Assembly (NCBI RefSeq): GCF_002864685.1
Contig: NZ_NMQZ01000014.1
Span: forward strand, 48,144-112,143
Source of the DNA: Alloalcanivorax mobilis
Lineage (GTDB): Bacteria; Pseudomonadota; Gammaproteobacteria; Pseudomonadales; Alcanivoracaceae
DNA: 64,000 nt
Direction: 5' to 3'
In this document: positions 10,318-20,971 of the stretch, piece after piece
Numbering within the stretch: position 1 is the first letter of the stretch
Layout: each line of letters begins with the position of its first letter
Notes under the pieces: generated by a model
The model's database searches: none
What the model was told of the DNA's origin: nothing
The model's input: the letters and a program-made list of their open reading frames with translations, nothing else
Program-made: the position numbers and the translations under genes

Positions 10318-10839
10318 CTAGGACGAAGGGGTCGTGCCAAGGGCCGGATGGCCATTGAAGTTCATCAGATAGGCCAGCAACTGCTCCGCCATACGGCGGG
10401 TCCAGTCTTCCAGCAGAGCGAAATGCGGCACCAGCATGGACTGCCGCCACCAGGGGTCCTGGCCAAAAAAGCGGTGCCCAAGGGCCACCAGAACCACCAC
10501 CACCAACGCGCCACGCAATGCGCCGAATACCATGCCCAGCAGACGATCGGTGCCACTCAGGCCGGTCACTCGGATCAGCTCGCCAAGCAAATGATTGATC
10601 AACGCCCCGACCACCAGGGTGATCGCGAACAGGGTACCGAAAGCGACCGCGGTGCGTAGACTCGGGGTCTGTATCTGGTCTTGCAGAAGCAGCTCCAGCG
10701 CCGGGCTGAACAGGCGCGCGACGAGAAAGGCGGCCACCCACGTCAGCAGGGAAAAGGCTTCCCGGGTGAAACCGCGACGCACACTCAACAGTGTCGACAC
10801 GGCGATGATAAACAGGATGATGCCGTCTGCCAGATTCAT
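10318..10839 (-). CDS. cvpA: CvpA family membrane protein
   Basis: 173-residue inner membrane protein with about four hydrophobic helices between residues 5 and 125 and a polar C-terminal tail. CvpA was named for colicin V production and has since been linked to envelope stress tolerance. It is almost always found directly before purF, as here (12-nt gap). Heptad element 3 lies between it and the upstream dedD-like gene. Confidence 0.93.
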   Translation of the reverse strand: MNLADGIILFIIAVSTLLSVRRGFTREAFSLLTWVAAFLVARLFSPALELLLQDQIQTPSLRTAVAFGTLFAITLVVGALINHLLGELIRVTGLSGTDRLLGMVFGALRGALVVVVLVALGHRFFGQDPWWRQSMLVPHFALLEDWTRRMAEQLLAYLMNFNGHPALGTTPSS

Positions 10840-10920
10840 GGAAAAGCGCGCGGTTGGAACAGGTCGCAGAGTCTAACAGAGGCTCCCTCGCTTGCACATG
10901 GGTTGGTTGGCTGGGCGGTG

Positions 10921-11119
10921 GACGCGAGACGCCAAGCGCCAAGCGCCGGACGCCGGACGCCAGACGCTAGACGCTAGACGCTAGACGCTTAAAGACAACC
11001 CCGGCGGTTTCGTATTGGCTGGCAGCACGAACACAGCACCTACCGTAGCCGCAACGCCTTCAACCACGGGTTTTGATTCTAGCGTCCGGCGTCCAGCGTC
11101 TAGCGTCTGGCATCCAGCC
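10921..11119. repeat. Heptad inverted-repeat element 3 (GACGCYR type)
   Basis: The left arm has ten contiguous 7-bp units at 10921-10990, from GACGCGA through GACGCCA to GACGCTA. The right arm has inverted units (TAGCGTC, CGGCGTC, CAGCGTC, TAGCGTC, TGGCATC) from 11080 and touches the stop codon of the SPOR gene at 11120. The 89-nt loop contains the conserved AGCCGCAA, 13 nt, then GGGTTTTGA core shared with elements 5, 6 and 7. Confidence 0.92.
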
Positions 11120-11746
11120 TCAAGGCGCGAATCCACGCACCAGGCCCTGCAACGCAAAACGCTTATCGTCGGCGAGGCGCTGACGCAGGGCTTCGGCGCG
11201 GTCGCGTTTGATTTCCGGGCCCACGAACACCCGCTGCCAGGTGTTGCCATCCTGTTGCACGGCGCGCGCGTAGGCGTTGTAACCGGCCTCCTTGAGGCGC
11301 GCTGTCAGGGCATCGGCGTTGGCGCGGTCGCTGAAGCTGGCCACCTGAACGGTAAAAGCCGGGCTGGGGTTGTCCGGGTCGGCGGTCGGCTCGGCTTCGG
11401 CGGCGGGCTCGGGTCGCGCCTGCGGGGCCGGCTCGGCTTGCGGTTCCGGTGTGGCGTCGGCGGATGGCTGCCGCGCCCGATCGGCGCCCTGATCGGCGGC
11501 GGCCAGGTCGCCGGCATCGGCCACCGATTGCCGCTGCTCGCTGATCTGCTGGTCGGTTTGCTGGCGTTCGTCGTCGCTGATCACCGGCGCCACCTCCGGC
11601 TCTTCCAGGGCCGGCGGTTCCGGGATCGACATGTCCAGGGCCACCCGCACTTCATCCGGGCTGCGCAACACCAGCGGCACCAGGATCGCGGCCAACAGCA
11701 ACAACAGCAGAAAACCGATCAACCGCTGACGGGATTTCACGTCCAC
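11120..11746 (-). CDS. SPOR-domain protein, DedD-like
   Basis: 208 residues: a short cytoplasmic N-terminus, one membrane helix (about 9-27), a long Pro/Ala/Glu-rich periplasmic linker, and a C-terminal SPOR domain from FTVQVASFSDRANADAL to the end (about 130-205). SPOR domains bind denuded peptidoglycan at the division septum. The position between folC and cvpA is the usual place of dedD. It lies 4 nt after folC. The stop codon adjoins a degenerate unit of heptad element 3. Confidence 0.92.
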   Translation of the reverse strand: MDVKSRQRLIGFLLLLLLAAILVPLVLRSPDEVRVALDMSIPEPPALEEPEVAPVISDDERQQTDQQISEQRQSVADAGDLAAADQGADRARQPSADATPEPQAEPAPQARPEPAAEAEPTADPDNPSPAFTVQVASFSDRANADALTARLKEAGYNAYARAVQQDGNTWQRVFVGPEIKRDRAEALRQRLADDKRFALQGLVRGFAP

Positions 11747-11750
11747 TTTT

Positions 11751-13010
11751 TCACTCTCCCGGGTCCGTTTCGCGCTCGATGACGGCCAGCGCCTCCGCGA
11801 CGGTAAAGAATGAGCCCACTATAACCACCTGATCCCCCGCCGCGCTATCCGTCACCGCCTGATCAAGGGCGTCGGCGACGCTGGCGCAGTGACGGGGGGC
11901 AATCCGCTCGGGCAAGGCCCGGGCCAGGCGGCGGGTGTCCGCCGCGCGGGGCAGATCCGGCCGCGCCAGATACCACCGCAGCGGCTCATCGGCGAGCCGG
12001 CGGACCACCGCGTCCACCGGTTTGTCGGCCATCATGCCGAGCACCAGGCGCCGCTCGCCGGCGCAGGGCGGCAGGCGCGTGAACAGGCGGCTGAGCGCCT
12101 CCAGATTATGACCCACGTCCAACACGCACTCCACGCCCCGATAGCGCAGTTGCTGGCAGCGGCCTTGCAAGCGCAGCGTCGCCGCCGCCGCCAGGTGCTC
12201 GCTGGCCGGGGCCAGCCCGGCGGCACACAGCGCCTGTACCGCGCTGGCCAGGTTGTCGGCACTCAGCGCCACCGGCTCCGGCATCGGGTACGCCACCGTT
12301 TGCCCGGCACCGTCGCGCAACCGTAATTCGCCATCGGCGAGGTCGAACTCGCGGCCGGCCCGATACGGCCGCGCGCCGATCCGCGCGATTTCCTGGTCCA
12401 GATTGGCCGGCGCGTCGATCTCCCCGTAGATCAGTGGCCTGCCGGCGCGGGCAATGCCCAGTTTTTCCACGGCAATGGCTTCACGGCTGTCGCCAAGCCA
12501 ATCGGTGTGATCCAGGCCGATGGAGGTCACCACCGCCACCTGCGCGTCAATCAGATTGACCGCGTCGAGGCGGCCGCCCAGGCCCACTTCCAGGATCGTC
12601 AGGTGCGCGCCGCTGCCGGCGAACAGCCACAACGCCGCCAGCGTGGTGAACTCGAAATAGGTCAGCGGCACCGTGCCGCGAGCCGCGTCCACCGCTTCAA
12701 AAGCGCGCACCAGGGCGGCGGCGTCGGCGGGGCCATCGGGCAGATGGATGCGTTCATTGAAGCGCAGGATGTGCGGCGAGGTGTACACGCAGCAGCGTTG
12801 GCCGCCCTGCTCCGCCAGCGCGCGCAGCAGCGCAACCACCGAACCCTTGCCGTTGGTGCCGGCCACGGTGATCACCGGCATCGGCAGTGTGGTCACGGCC
12901 AGCCGCTCGGCCACCTGGCGCAGGCGCGCCAGGCCGAGTTCGATGTCGCTGGGGTGGAGCCGCTCGATGCGCTCCAGCCAGTGCCGGAGCTGGAGGGCCG
13001 CAGAGGTCAA
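11751..13010 (-). CDS. folC: Bifunctional folylpolyglutamate / dihydrofolate synthase
   Basis: 419-residue Mur-ligase-family enzyme. It adds glutamate to folates and dihydropteroate. The ATP loop VAGTNGKGS and the [14 protein letters not shown] substrate region ([10 protein letters not shown]) are present. The start is taken as TTG at 13010, which overlaps the accD stop (TTGA); this gives the usual N-terminus with [10 protein letters not shown] near residue 18. The tight overlap implies translational coupling to accD, a conserved gammaproteobacterial arrangement. Confidence 0.94.
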   Translation of the reverse strand: MTSAALQLRHWLERIERLHPSDIELGLARLRQVAERLAVTTLPMPVITVAGTNGKGSVVALLRALAEQGGQRCCVYTSPHILRFNERIHLPDGPADAAALVRAFEAVDAARGTVPLTYFEFTTLAALWLFAGSGAHLTILEVGLGGRLDAVNLIDAQVAVVTSIGLDHTDWLGDSREAIAVEKLGIARAGRPLIYGEIDAPANLDQEIARIGARPYRAGREFDLADGELRLRDGAGQTVAYPMPEPVALSADNLASAVQALCAAGLAPASEHLAAAATLRLQGRCQQLRYRGVECVLDVGHNLEALSRLFTRLPPCAGERRLVLGMMADKPVDAVVRRLADEPLRWYLARPDLPRAADTRRLARALPERIAPRHCASVADALDQAVTDSAAGDQVVIVGSFFTVAEALAVIERETDPGE

Positions 13011-13882
13011 ACAGCGTCCGCCAGCGGCGCCCCGGTCATGTTGGCGAGCAACCGGTGCAACGTGTCGCGCATATGCTGACGCTCCACGATCATGTCGATG
13101 GCGCCGTGGTCGAGCAGGAACTCACTGCGCTGGAAGCCTTCCGGCAGCTTCTGGCGCACGGTCTGTTCGATCACGCGCGGGCCGGCGAAGCCGATCAGCG
13201 CGTTCGGCTCGGCCACATTGACGTCGCCGAGCATGGCCAGGGACGCGGACACGCCGCCATAGACCGGATCGGTGAGCACGGAGATAAACGGCAAGCCGGC
13301 CTCGCGCAGGCGCTCCAGAGCGGCGGAGGTCTTGGCCATCTGCATCAGCGAGAACAGTGCTTCCTGCATGCGCGCGCCACCGCTGGCGGCGAAGCACACC
13401 AGCGGCAGCTTTTGCTCCAGGCAGACGTTCACCGCGCGCACGAAGCGCTCGCCCACCACCGACCCCATGGAACCGCCCATAAACCGGAACTCAAAGGCGC
13501 AGGCGACCAGCGGCAGACCGTTCAGCTTGCCCTTCATCACCACCAGGGCGTCTTTCTCCTCGGTCTCTTTCTGGGCGCCGCTGAGGCGATCCTTGTATTT
13601 TTTTGAATCCTTGAACTTGAGCCGGTCCACCGGCGCCAGATCGGCGCCGATCTCGCTGACCGGGCCCTCGTCCAGGAACAGCTTGAGGCGCTTGCGCGCG
13701 CCCACGCGCATGTGATGTTCGCATTTCGGACACACATCCAGATTGCGCTCCAGCTCCGGCCGGTACAGGGCGCTGTCGCAACGCGGACATTTCCGCCACA
13801 ACCCTTCGGGAACATTGTTACGACGGCTCTCCTCCGGGCGGCGTACCGCGGGAAGGATTTTTTCCAGCCAGTTGTTGCTCAT
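13007..13882 (-). CDS. accD: Acetyl-CoA carboxylase carboxyltransferase subunit beta
   Basis: 291 residues. AccD is half of the carboxyltransferase that makes malonyl-CoA for fatty acid synthesis. The N-terminal zinc ribbon has C32, C35, C51 and C54, followed by the crotonase-fold domain with [16 protein letters not shown] and [12 protein letters not shown] at 13882 gives the standard N-terminus (MSNNWLEKI). It follows trpA by 38 nt and overlaps folC. Confidence 0.97.
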   Translation of the reverse strand: MSNNWLEKILPAVRRPEESRRNNVPEGLWRKCPRCDSALYRPELERNLDVCPKCEHHMRVGARKRLKLFLDEGPVSEIGADLAPVDRLKFKDSKKYKDRLSGAQKETEEKDALVVMKGKLNGLPLVACAFEFRFMGGSMGSVVGERFVRAVNVCLEQKLPLVCFAASGGARMQEALFSLMQMAKTSAALERLREAGLPFISVLTDPVYGGVSASLAMLGDVNVAEPNALIGFAGPRVIEQTVRQKLPEGFQRSEFLLDHGAIDMIVERQHMRDTLHRLLANMTGAPLADAV

Positions 13883-13920
13883 CGTCGACGCCTACTCTGT
13901 TGCGCGAACCGCGGGGCGGC

Positions 13921-14727
13921 TCAGGGCTTGTCCATGGCGGCACGCATGTCGGCGAGAATCGCCGCCATGGCGGGGGCGATCTTCTCCGGGTGCTGCTCGT
14001 GTTCGGCGGCCTGGCTGACCAGTACGCTGCCGACCACGACACCGTCGGAGACCCGGCTCACCGCTTGTGCCGATTGCGCGTCCTTGATACCAAAGCCTAC
14101 CCCAATCGGCAATTGGGCAAGGTTGCGAATTGTTTCAACGCGGGCCGCCACCTCGTTCACATCAAGGCTGGCGGAGCCGGTGACCCCTTTCACCGAGACG
14201 TAATACAGGTAACCGCTGGCGGCGGCGGCAATCGACCGGATCCGAGCGTCGGTGGTGGTCGGCGCGATCAGAAAGATCAGGTCGATGCCGCGTTCACGAA
14301 ACAGCGGCGCTACGTCCTCGCACTCTTCCGGCGGCAGGTCCACCAGCAGCACGCCGTCCACGCCAGCGGCCACGCAGGCGTCGGCGAAGCGGGCGTAGCC
14401 CATGATCTCCACCGGGTTCAGATAGCCCATCAGCACCACCGGCGTGGTGTCGTTGTCGCGCCGGAACTGGCCGACCATTTCCAACACGCGGGTCAAGCTG
14501 GTGCCGGCGCGCAGAGCCCGCTCACAGGCTTTCTGGATCACCGGGCCGTCGGCCATCGGATCGGAAAACGGCACCCCCAGCTCGATCACGTCGGCGCCCG
14601 CCTCGACCATGGCGTGCATGGCCGGCACCGTGACTTCCAGGGTCGGGTCGCCGGCGGTGATGTACGGGATCAGGGCTTTGCGTTGCTGCTCACCGAGTCG
14701 GGCGAAGCAGTCTTGAATACGGCTCAT
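13921..14727 (-). CDS. trpA: Tryptophan synthase alpha chain
   Basis: 268-residue TIM barrel that cleaves indole-3-glycerol phosphate to indole. The catalytic pair E49 and D60 sits in [16 protein letters not shown], at the same numbers as in E. coli. The phosphate-binding GVGFGI segment is also present. It lies 41 nt after trpB and before accD. The trpF-trpB-trpA-accD arrangement links tryptophan and fatty acid genes. Confidence 0.97.
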   Translation of the reverse strand: MSRIQDCFARLGEQQRKALIPYITAGDPTLEVTVPAMHAMVEAGADVIELGVPFSDPMADGPVIQKACERALRAGTSLTRVLEMVGQFRRDNDTTPVVLMGYLNPVEIMGYARFADACVAAGVDGVLLVDLPPEECEDVAPLFRERGIDLIFLIAPTTTDARIRSIAAAASGYLYYVSVKGVTGSASLDVNEVAARVETIRNLAQLPIGVGFGIKDAQSAQAVSRVSDGVVVGSVLVSQAAEHEQHPEKIAPAMAAILADMRAAMDKP

Positions 14728-14768
14728 GACTCTCTCTCTTATGCTGACTGTCAGGCTACGCTTCGCGC

Positions 14769-15980
14769 CTAGAATTCGATGCCGTCGATCTCGGCCACGG
14801 TAAGGATGTCCTTGTCGCCCCGGCCGGACAGATTGACGATGATGTTCTGGTCCTTGTCCATGGTCGGCGCCAGCTTGCGCGCGTGGGCCACCGCGTGCGC
14901 GGACTCCAGCGCCGGCATGATGCCTTCCACCATGGTCAGTTCACGGAACGCGGCCAGGGCTTCCTGGTCGTTGGCGGCGACGTACTGCACCCGCCCCAGG
15001 TCCTTGAGCCAGGCGTGTTCGGGGCCAACGCCGGGATAATCCAGGCCGGCGGACACCGAATGGGTCTCGATGATCTGGCCGTTGTCATCTTCCATCAGAT
15101 AGGTGCGGTTGCCGTGCAACACGCCCGGCCGGCCGGCGCTCAGCGGCGCCGCGTGGCGGCCGGTGTCAATGCCGTCACCGGCGGCTTCGACGCCGTACAT
15201 GGCGACGCCGTCGTCATTCAGGAACGGGTGAAACAGACCGATGGCGTTGGAGCCACCGCCCACGCAGGCGACCAGGGCATCGGGCAGCTTGCCGGCTTGC
15301 TTGAGACATTGTTCGCGGGCTTCGCGGCCGATCACCGCCTGGAAGTCACGCACCAGCATCGGGTACGGGTGCGGCCCGGCCACCGTGCCAATGATGTAGA
15401 AGGTGTCGTCCACGTTGGTGACCCAGTCACGCATGGCCTCGTTCATGGCATCCTTAAGGGTGCGCGAACCGGAGGTCACCGGCACCACGTTGGCGCCCAG
15501 CAGCTTCATGCGGTACACGTTGAGGCGCTGGCGGCGAATGTCTTCCTCGCCCATGAACACGTGACACTCAAGCCCCAGGCGCGCGGCCACGGTGGCGGAG
15601 GCGACGCCGTGCTGGCCGGCGCCGGTTTCGGCGATCACGCGCTTCTTGCCCATGTGCTTGGCGAGCAGCGCCTGGCCAATGGTGTTGTTGACCTTGTGGG
15701 CGCCGGTGTGATTCAGATCTTCACGTTTGAGCCACACCCGCGCGCCGCCCAGTTCCCGGCTCCAGCGCTCGGCCAGATACAACGGCGAGGGGCGGCCCAC
15801 GTAATGCGCCAGGTCGTAGTCGAAATCGGCCTGGAACTGGGGGTCGTCCTTAAGGCGCCGGTACATGGTTTCCAACTCGTCCAGAGCCGCCATCAGGGTT
15901 TCGGAGACGAACCGTCCGCCGAATTGCCCGAAATGACCGCGCTGGTCGGGGAATGCCTTGTAATCAGGACGTTCAGTCAC
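14769..15980 (-). CDS. trpB: Tryptophan synthase beta chain
   Basis: 403-residue PLP enzyme that condenses indole with serine. K96 in HTGAHKVNN is the cofactor lysine, and the phosphate loop GGGSNAIG is present. The open frame extends upstream to 16253 into trpF, but GTG at 15980, preceded by GGAG with 6-nt spacing, gives the family N-terminus ([17 protein letters not shown]); the longer form would be implausible. It forms a channelling complex with TrpA. Confidence 0.96.
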   Translation of the reverse strand: MTERPDYKAFPDQRGHFGQFGGRFVSETLMAALDELETMYRRLKDDPQFQADFDYDLAHYVGRPSPLYLAERWSRELGGARVWLKREDLNHTGAHKVNNTIGQALLAKHMGKKRVIAETGAGQHGVASATVAARLGLECHVFMGEEDIRRQRLNVYRMKLLGANVVPVTSGSRTLKDAMNEAMRDWVTNVDDTFYIIGTVAGPHPYPMLVRDFQAVIGREAREQCLKQAGKLPDALVACVGGGSNAIGLFHPFLNDDGVAMYGVEAAGDGIDTGRHAAPLSAGRPGVLHGNRTYLMEDDNGQIIETHSVSAGLDYPGVGPEHAWLKDLGRVQYVAANDQEALAAFRELTMVEGIMPALESAHAVAHARKLAPTMDKDQNIIVNLSGRGDKDILTVAEIDGIEF

Positions 15981-16042
15981 CTCATGCTCCTTCGTGTTGA
16001 TACCGCTCTCGGCGGCAATGAAAATCGGCAACGATGAACCGC

Positions 16043-16687
16043 TCAACCGCGCGCGGCACGGATAAAAGCGCGCATCGCCGCACTGTCCTTGATGCCACCC
16101 CGGCGGCGGCCATCGACAGCAAGCTGCTCGACGCCGCCACTGACATCCACCGCCCAGGGGCGAACGGTGCGCACCGCTTCGGCCACGTTGCTGGCATCCA
16201 GACCGCCGGCGAGCACCAGCGGCAACGCCGCATCGCGCGGCAGGCGCCGCCAATCAAAGCGCTCGCCGGTGCCCCCGGGCACGCCGGGCACATAGCTGTC
16301 CACCAGCAGGCCGCGCGCGCCGGCGGCGCGGTAACGCAGCGCTTCGGCGGCGGGATCGGCGCCGTCGCGCATGCGCAGCGCCTTGATCCATGGGCGCGTT
16401 AAGGCGGCGCCGTACTCGGGCGTCTCATTGCCGTGCAGTTGCAGCATGTCCAGCGGCAACGCGTTCAAGTGGGCCTGCAGGGTCGCCGGGTCGGCGTCCA
16501 CGAACAGCCCCACGGTGGTCACGAACGGCGGCAGTGCCGCGAGCACGGCGGTGGCCTGGCGAAGGGTCACGTAACGGGGGCTAGGCGGATAGAACACCAG
16601 ACCAATGGCATCGGCGCCGGCGCGCGCGGCACGCACCGCGTCTTCGGGCCGGGTGATACCACAGATTTTGATCCGGGGAGTGTTCAT
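16043..16687 (-). CDS. trpF: Phosphoribosylanthranilate isomerase
   Basis: 214-residue TIM barrel. The N-terminal [13 protein letters not shown] carries the catalytic cysteine (C9), and the C-terminal ALAGGLD and DVSGGVE phosphate-binding segments are present. It catalyses the Amadori rearrangement in tryptophan synthesis. TrpF is a stand-alone gene here, not fused to trpC, and lies between truA and trpB. No strong Shine-Dalgarno is visible before the ATG. Confidence 0.96.
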   Translation of the reverse strand: MNTPRIKICGITRPEDAVRAARAGADAIGLVFYPPSPRYVTLRQATAVLAALPPFVTTVGLFVDADPATLQAHLNALPLDMLQLHGNETPEYGAALTRPWIKALRMRDGADPAAEALRYRAAGARGLLVDSYVPGVPGGTGERFDWRRLPRDAALPLVLAGGLDASNVAEAVRTVRPWAVDVSGGVEQLAVDGRRRGGIKDSAAMRAFIRAARG

Positions 16688-16733
16688 TGATGTCTTATCC
16701 TATCAGATCGGAGCAAGCATGGTGTCAATTATG

Positions 16734-17540
16734 CTATGAGATCGCGCTCAATCCACCCAGCCACAGCGGCCCCAACGGCGAACGCGGCAGTTCGAATTGC
16801 TCCGGGTAGCCGATGTCCACCAGATAGAGGCCGAACGGCGGCGCCGTGACCCCACCCTGGCGGCGATCACGGGCTTCCAGCACCTGAGCGGCCCAATCCG
16901 GCGCATGATGGCCAGCGCCAATACTCATCAGCACACCGGCCATATTGCGCACCATGTGCATCAAAAAAGCATTGGCTTCCACTTCCAGAATGATCAACGG
17001 GCCCTGCCGGTGAATCTGGAACAGGCTGAGTGTCTTGAGCGGCGATTTGGCCTGGCAATGCACACTGCGATAGGAGGTGAAGTCGTGGGTGCCAATCAGA
17101 TGACGGCTGGCCTGCACCATCGCGTCGACATCCAGGGGCCGGTAATTCCAGGTCACCTGGCGCCGGAACAGCGCCGGCGGCGTGGCGTGGTTGTAGATCA
17201 CGTAACGGTAACGCCGCCGCCGGGCGCTGAACCGGGCATGAAAGTCATCGGGCATCGGCACCGCCCAGTTCACCGCCACGTCCTTGGCGGCGAACCGGTT
17301 CGCGCCCATTACCCAGCTTTTCATGTCCCGCGCCGCGTCGGATTCGAAATGGCAGATTTGCGCGGTGGCGTGCACGCCGGCGTCGGTACGCCCGGCGCAA
17401 AACAGGGTGACCGGATGATTGGCCACTTTCGACAGCGCGCCTTCCAGTTCGCTTTGCACCGTGCGCACCCCTTCCTGCTGGGTCTGCCAGCCATGGAAGG
17501 CGCTGCCATCGTACTCTACCGACACCGCGATTCGGGTCAT
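16734..17540 (-). CDS. truA: tRNA pseudouridine(38-40) synthase
   Basis: 268 residues. TruA modifies uridines 38-40 in the tRNA anticodon stem-loop. The catalytic aspartate is D53 in AGRTDAGVHA, and the N-terminus MTRIAVSVEYDGSAFHGWQ is typical. ATG at 17540 was chosen; an in-frame TTG at 17552 would add four residues, and neither start has a clear Shine-Dalgarno. fimV-truA-trpF is the standard Pseudomonas order. Heptad element 4 lies between truA and fimV. Confidence 0.95.
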   Translation of the reverse strand: MTRIAVSVEYDGSAFHGWQTQQEGVRTVQSELEGALSKVANHPVTLFCAGRTDAGVHATAQICHFESDAARDMKSWVMGANRFAAKDVAVNWAVPMPDDFHARFSARRRRYRYVIYNHATPPALFRRQVTWNYRPLDVDAMVQASRHLIGTHDFTSYRSVHCQAKSPLKTLSLFQIHRQGPLIILEVEANAFLMHMVRNMAGVLMSIGAGHHAPDWAAQVLEARDRRQGGVTAPPFGLYLVDIGYPEQFELPRSPLGPLWLGGLSAIS

Positions 17541-17615
17541 GGAAATTCGCAACGCTGCTGAAACGGGGGCGATACATTAAGGCATCGATGGGGGGGCGCG
17601 CCAGGGGGTGGGTGG

Positions 17616-17739
17616 GCGCTATACGCTATGCGCTCGCTACACGCAGCACGCTACCAGCCGGAGCCCGCAACCCTTTTTACGTCCGCCCAAGCGGCGACCG
17701 GGTTTTGACTGAGCGTGCAAGCGTGCCGCGTGCAGCGTG
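17616..17739. repeat. Heptad inverted-repeat element 4 (CAGCGTG type)
   Basis: The right arm (17711-17739) reads GAGCGTG, CAAGCGTG, CCGCGTG, CAGCGTG. The more degenerate left arm (about 17616-17654) carries ACGCTAT, CTACACG and CAGCACG units. The loop ends with GGGTTTTGACTG immediately before the right arm. The arm lies about 20 nt from the fimV stop codon. A 22-nt stretch from 17712 is identical to element 9 in the suc operon. Confidence 0.82.
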
Positions 17740-17759
17740 TAAGCCAGCTTGCCGCCGTG

Positions 17760-20675
17760 TCAGCCAATCCGTCCCAGCAGTTCGCGGGCTTCGCCCTGCT
17801 GTTCGCCGGTGCCTTCGTTGAGTACCTCGTTGAGGATGTCGCGGGCGCCGTCGGCGTCGCCCATGTCGATGTAGGCGCGGGCCAGGTCGAGTTTGGTGGC
17901 GTTCTCGTCGGTTTCACCGAGGAAATCGAAATCGTCGTCGTCGCCAAGCACATCCCGGTCTTCGGCACCGGCCAGCGGCGCGGCACCGGTGACGGTTTCC
18001 GGCGGCGCCTGGTCGTCGCCATCGAGCTCCAGCTCCAGGTCGCTGATGTCCAACCGGTCCGGTTCATCGGTGGGCGGGTTCCCGGTGTCGGCCTCGACGC
18101 CGGTCACCGCCGAGGGGTCCGCCGGATCGGCCGGCTCAAGCTCCAGGTCATCCAGGGAAAGATCGAAATCGTCCAGTTCCAGCTCGTCGGCATCCACGTG
18201 ACGATCCGCGTCGGCCGGAGAGCTGTTGCGTTCGGCCACTTCGTTGAGCTGCATGTCCAGCTCTTCCAGGTCGAGATCGGCGAACGGGTTGTCGTCGTCG
18301 GCGGCGGCCTCGTCGTTGCCCTCTTCGAGCGCGCCTTGCAGGGAAATGCTCTGCTCGTCGTCACGGTCGTGGGCATCCGCCTGGTCGTTGTGCGGGTGGT
18401 CCAGCTCCAGCGTGTCGAGTTGCAGGTCGCTCTCTTCCAGCTCGTCGTCAAAACCTTCGTCATCGTCGCCGACACTGAGCACCAGGTCGTCGAGTTGCAG
18501 CGGCGTCTCGTCCTTCAAATCCAGATTGCGCGGCTCGTCGTCCAGGTCGAAGTCGAGATCGGAAAATTCCAGTTCGTCGTCGTCAAAAGTGTCGCTGGCT
18601 GCCGCCGTGGGCTGATCGTCGCCGGCTTCGTCGGACAGGTCCGAAGCCAGATCCAGCTCCAGGTCGTCCAGGGAGGGATCGCCGTCGCCGGCCCGCTCCC
18701 CCGGGTCGCCACCGAGACGTTTGATGGCCGCGTCCACGGCGGCGCCAGTGCCGGCATACAGCGCCGCCTGCTGGCGGAAGCCGGGCTCATCGCCGGTTTC
18801 TTTCAGCAGCTCCAACAGGCGAATCTTTAAATCACCGCGCTGCGGGTCCTGGTTGATCTCGTTGCGCAAGTAATCGACCGCCTGCGGATACTGACCGTAG
18901 GCCACGTAGACGTCGGCGCGCTCCATCGGGTCCATCTGATCGTCGTCCAGATCCTCGCTCGGCGGTGCGCCGAAATCCTCGCTGGCGTCACTGGCGCCCA
19001 GCGCCATGGCACTGCCGCCGAAGCCGTCGCCCTGGTCATCATCGTCGGGGCCGTATTGATGATCATCGTCGTCGTCGCCGTTATCCCGGCGACGGCGAAT
19101 CAGCAACATCAGCAGTAGCAACAGAACCACCAGCAGCGCGCCGATATAAAGCAGGTTCCGCATGATCAGATCAACGATGCCGTTGCCGGCGGCGGCCTTC
19201 GGCGCGGCACCGTCCTGGGCGGTGCCGTTGGCGGCGTCGCTCGGAACCGCGCCGCTGTTGTCGGCATCGGCGTTGTCGGTTTGGCCCGCTTCTTCGGCGC
19301 GCTCGGAGGCGGTGCCGGCGTCAATGTCGCCGTTTTCACTTTCATCGCCCTGGGCGGCGGCCGGCGGCGCCGGTGCCTTGAGCAGGTCCGGGTTGACGTC
19401 GGCGCCCTGCTCTTCCTGAAGACGGCGCAGTTCCTGCTGAAGCGCGACAATCTGCTCGTTGCGCAGGTTCATCAGCTGGCGACTGGTGTCCATCTGCGCT
19501 TCGATGTCGTCGAGCCGGCTGCGCAGCTCGTCGTTTTCCCGATTCAGACGATCCAGGTTCTCGTCACGGATCGCCAGTTCGTTCTGCAGTGCCGCGGTGT
19601 TGGCGCTGCCGCCCTGTTGAGCCCCGGTGCCGTCGCCATCACTGGCGCCTTCGGCGGTGTCCGGGGTCACCAGGGTGACCCGACCCTGGCCCGAGGCGTC
19701 ATTGTCCCGTGGCGCCGGGGTGTCACGACCGGTGGCGTCCACTGGCGCGCGCTGCGGGTTGCGCACCTGCTCATCACGGGTCTGCCGCTGGCGCCATTGC
19801 CGGTTCTGGTCCGCCATTCGCGAGACCGCTTCCGGCTCCGGCAGGTAACGAACCTGATCGGCGCTGGGCAGGCGCAGAACCGCGCCTTCACGCACCAGGT
19901 TGACGTTGCCGTCAATGAAGGCCTCGGAGTTGATCTCCTGAATGGCCATCATGGTCTGCTGAACGGACACATCCGCGGCGGGCCGGTTGCGCGATGCGAT
20001 GCTCCACATGGTGTCCGATGCGGACACCCGGTAGGTGCGGTCCGTGGCTTCCGGGGTGCGGTCGGCGCGCGCCGGCGGCGGCGCGGCGGGCTGCGAACGC
20101 CGTGGCTCGGCGGGCGCGGGCGCGGCATTGTCGGCACGCGCTTGCGGCGGCCGTGATGGCTGGGACCGTGATGGCTGCGGCCGGGATTCGGAGCGGGGTT
20201 GAGGTTGCGAGCGCGATTCGGCGAGCGGACGGGGCGCCTGTTGCACCCGCGCCGGCGTCACCGCGTTGCTGCCGTTGTCGTAGCTCGGCGGATCAAGCAG
20301 CACGGTGTATTCGCGCATCAGACGACCGGTGGGCCAGAGAAACTCAACCAGAAAATTCAGATAGGGTTCACGCACCGGTTGGCGCGAGCGAATGTGCAGC
20401 ACGGCGGCGTCGTCACCGCGGCGCTCGATCTGGAAGCGCAGGTCGGTGAGAAAATAGCTTCGATCAACGCCGGCGGCGTCGAAATCCGACTGCGACGCAA
20501 GATTGACAAGGATCTGATCCTCCGACAAATCGCCCACGTCGTAGAGATTGACGGACATGTCCAGCGGTTGATTCAGATAGGAATCGAGCTGGTAATCCCC
20601 TACCCCCAGCGCCGCCGACAGCCCCGGAGTCATGGCGGCCAGGGCAATAAAGCCTATCCCAAGTTTTCGGAGCAT
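17760..20675 (-). CDS. fimV: FimV-like polar hub / pilus assembly protein
   Basis: 971 residues. In order: a signal-like N-terminus (1-23); a FimV N-terminal domain (to about 130); a Pro/Arg/Gln-rich linker; a LysM-like peptidoglycan-binding segment (about 213-267); a coiled coil (about 355-420); one membrane helix followed by RRRR (about 515-540); a very acidic cytoplasmic region rich in DDLELDL repeats; and a C-terminal TPR-like motif (about 925-970). In Pseudomonas, FimV anchors type IV pilus, chemosensory and cAMP machinery at the cell pole. The position between usg and truA is conserved. Confidence 0.93.
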   Translation of the reverse strand: MLRKLGIGFIALAAMTPGLSAALGVGDYQLDSYLNQPLDMSVNLYDVGDLSEDQILVNLASQSDFDAAGVDRSYFLTDLRFQIERRGDDAAVLHIRSRQPVREPYLNFLVEFLWPTGRLMREYTVLLDPPSYDNGSNAVTPARVQQAPRPLAESRSQPQPRSESRPQPSRSQPSRPPQARADNAAPAPAEPRRSQPAAPPPARADRTPEATDRTYRVSASDTMWSIASRNRPAADVSVQQTMMAIQEINSEAFIDGNVNLVREGAVLRLPSADQVRYLPEPEAVSRMADQNRQWRQRQTRDEQVRNPQRAPVDATGRDTPAPRDNDASGQGRVTLVTPDTAEGASDGDGTGAQQGGSANTAALQNELAIRDENLDRLNRENDELRSRLDDIEAQMDTSRQLMNLRNEQIVALQQELRRLQEEQGADVNPDLLKAPAPPAAAQGDESENGDIDAGTASERAEEAGQTDNADADNSGAVPSDAANGTAQDGAAPKAAAGNGIVDLIMRNLLYIGALLVVLLLLLMLLIRRRRDNGDDDDDHQYGPDDDDQGDGFGGSAMALGASDASEDFGAPPSEDLDDDQMDPMERADVYVAYGQYPQAVDYLRNEINQDPQRGDLKIRLLELLKETGDEPGFRQQAALYAGTGAAVDAAIKRLGGDPGERAGDGDPSLDDLELDLASDLSDEAGDDQPTAAASDTFDDDELEFSDLDFDLDDEPRNLDLKDETPLQLDDLVLSVGDDDEGFDDELEESDLQLDTLELDHPHNDQADAHDRDDEQSISLQGALEEGNDEAAADDDNPFADLDLEELDMQLNEVAERNSSPADADRHVDADELELDDFDLSLDDLELEPADPADPSAVTGVEADTGNPPTDEPDRLDISDLELELDGDDQAPPETVTGAAPLAGAEDRDVLGDDDDFDFLGETDENATKLDLARAYIDMGDADGARDILNEVLNEGTGEQQGEARELLGRIG

Positions 20676-20971
20676 CGATCAGACCCTTTACTTATTATCC
20701 GTCCCAAGGAGCCGCGCCAGCCCCCCTGGCCGTGTTGGCGCCGGCCGGCTGGCCCGGCGCGCCGTGCTGCCCGCGCTGTGGCGTGTCGATCAGCCGCCTG
20801 CGTGAACGGCGCCCTGGCCAGGGGCGCTGAGGCTTTCACGGGCCACGGAATCGCGGGCCACGAAATTATCCGGTCGCGGTGTCCGGCTGCCAACAGACTA
20901 TTGTTGCCGATTTTGCACAAACTCAGGCGAAAAACCTAGAAACTGCGTCACATAATGTCAGTAACTATCCA
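20676..20971. other. Intergenic region, usg-fimV
   Basis: 296 bp upstream of fimV and downstream of usg. The fimV-proximal part is very GC-rich with nested GGCC/CCGG palindromes. The usg-proximal 100 bp is AT-richer (around AATTATC and the TATTGTTGCCG run) and could hold a promoter, though no convincing -35/-10 pair was fixed. No gene is recognised. Confidence 0.5.

Noticed and set aside
10921..11119. CRISPR array as an explanation for the repeated units
   Set aside because: The units are 7 bp and contiguous without spacers, and no cas gene is present.
20654..20920. Minus-strand open frame upstream of and overlapping the fimV start
   Set aside because: It has no start signal or recognisable domain and overlaps the clear FimV signal peptide in another frame.
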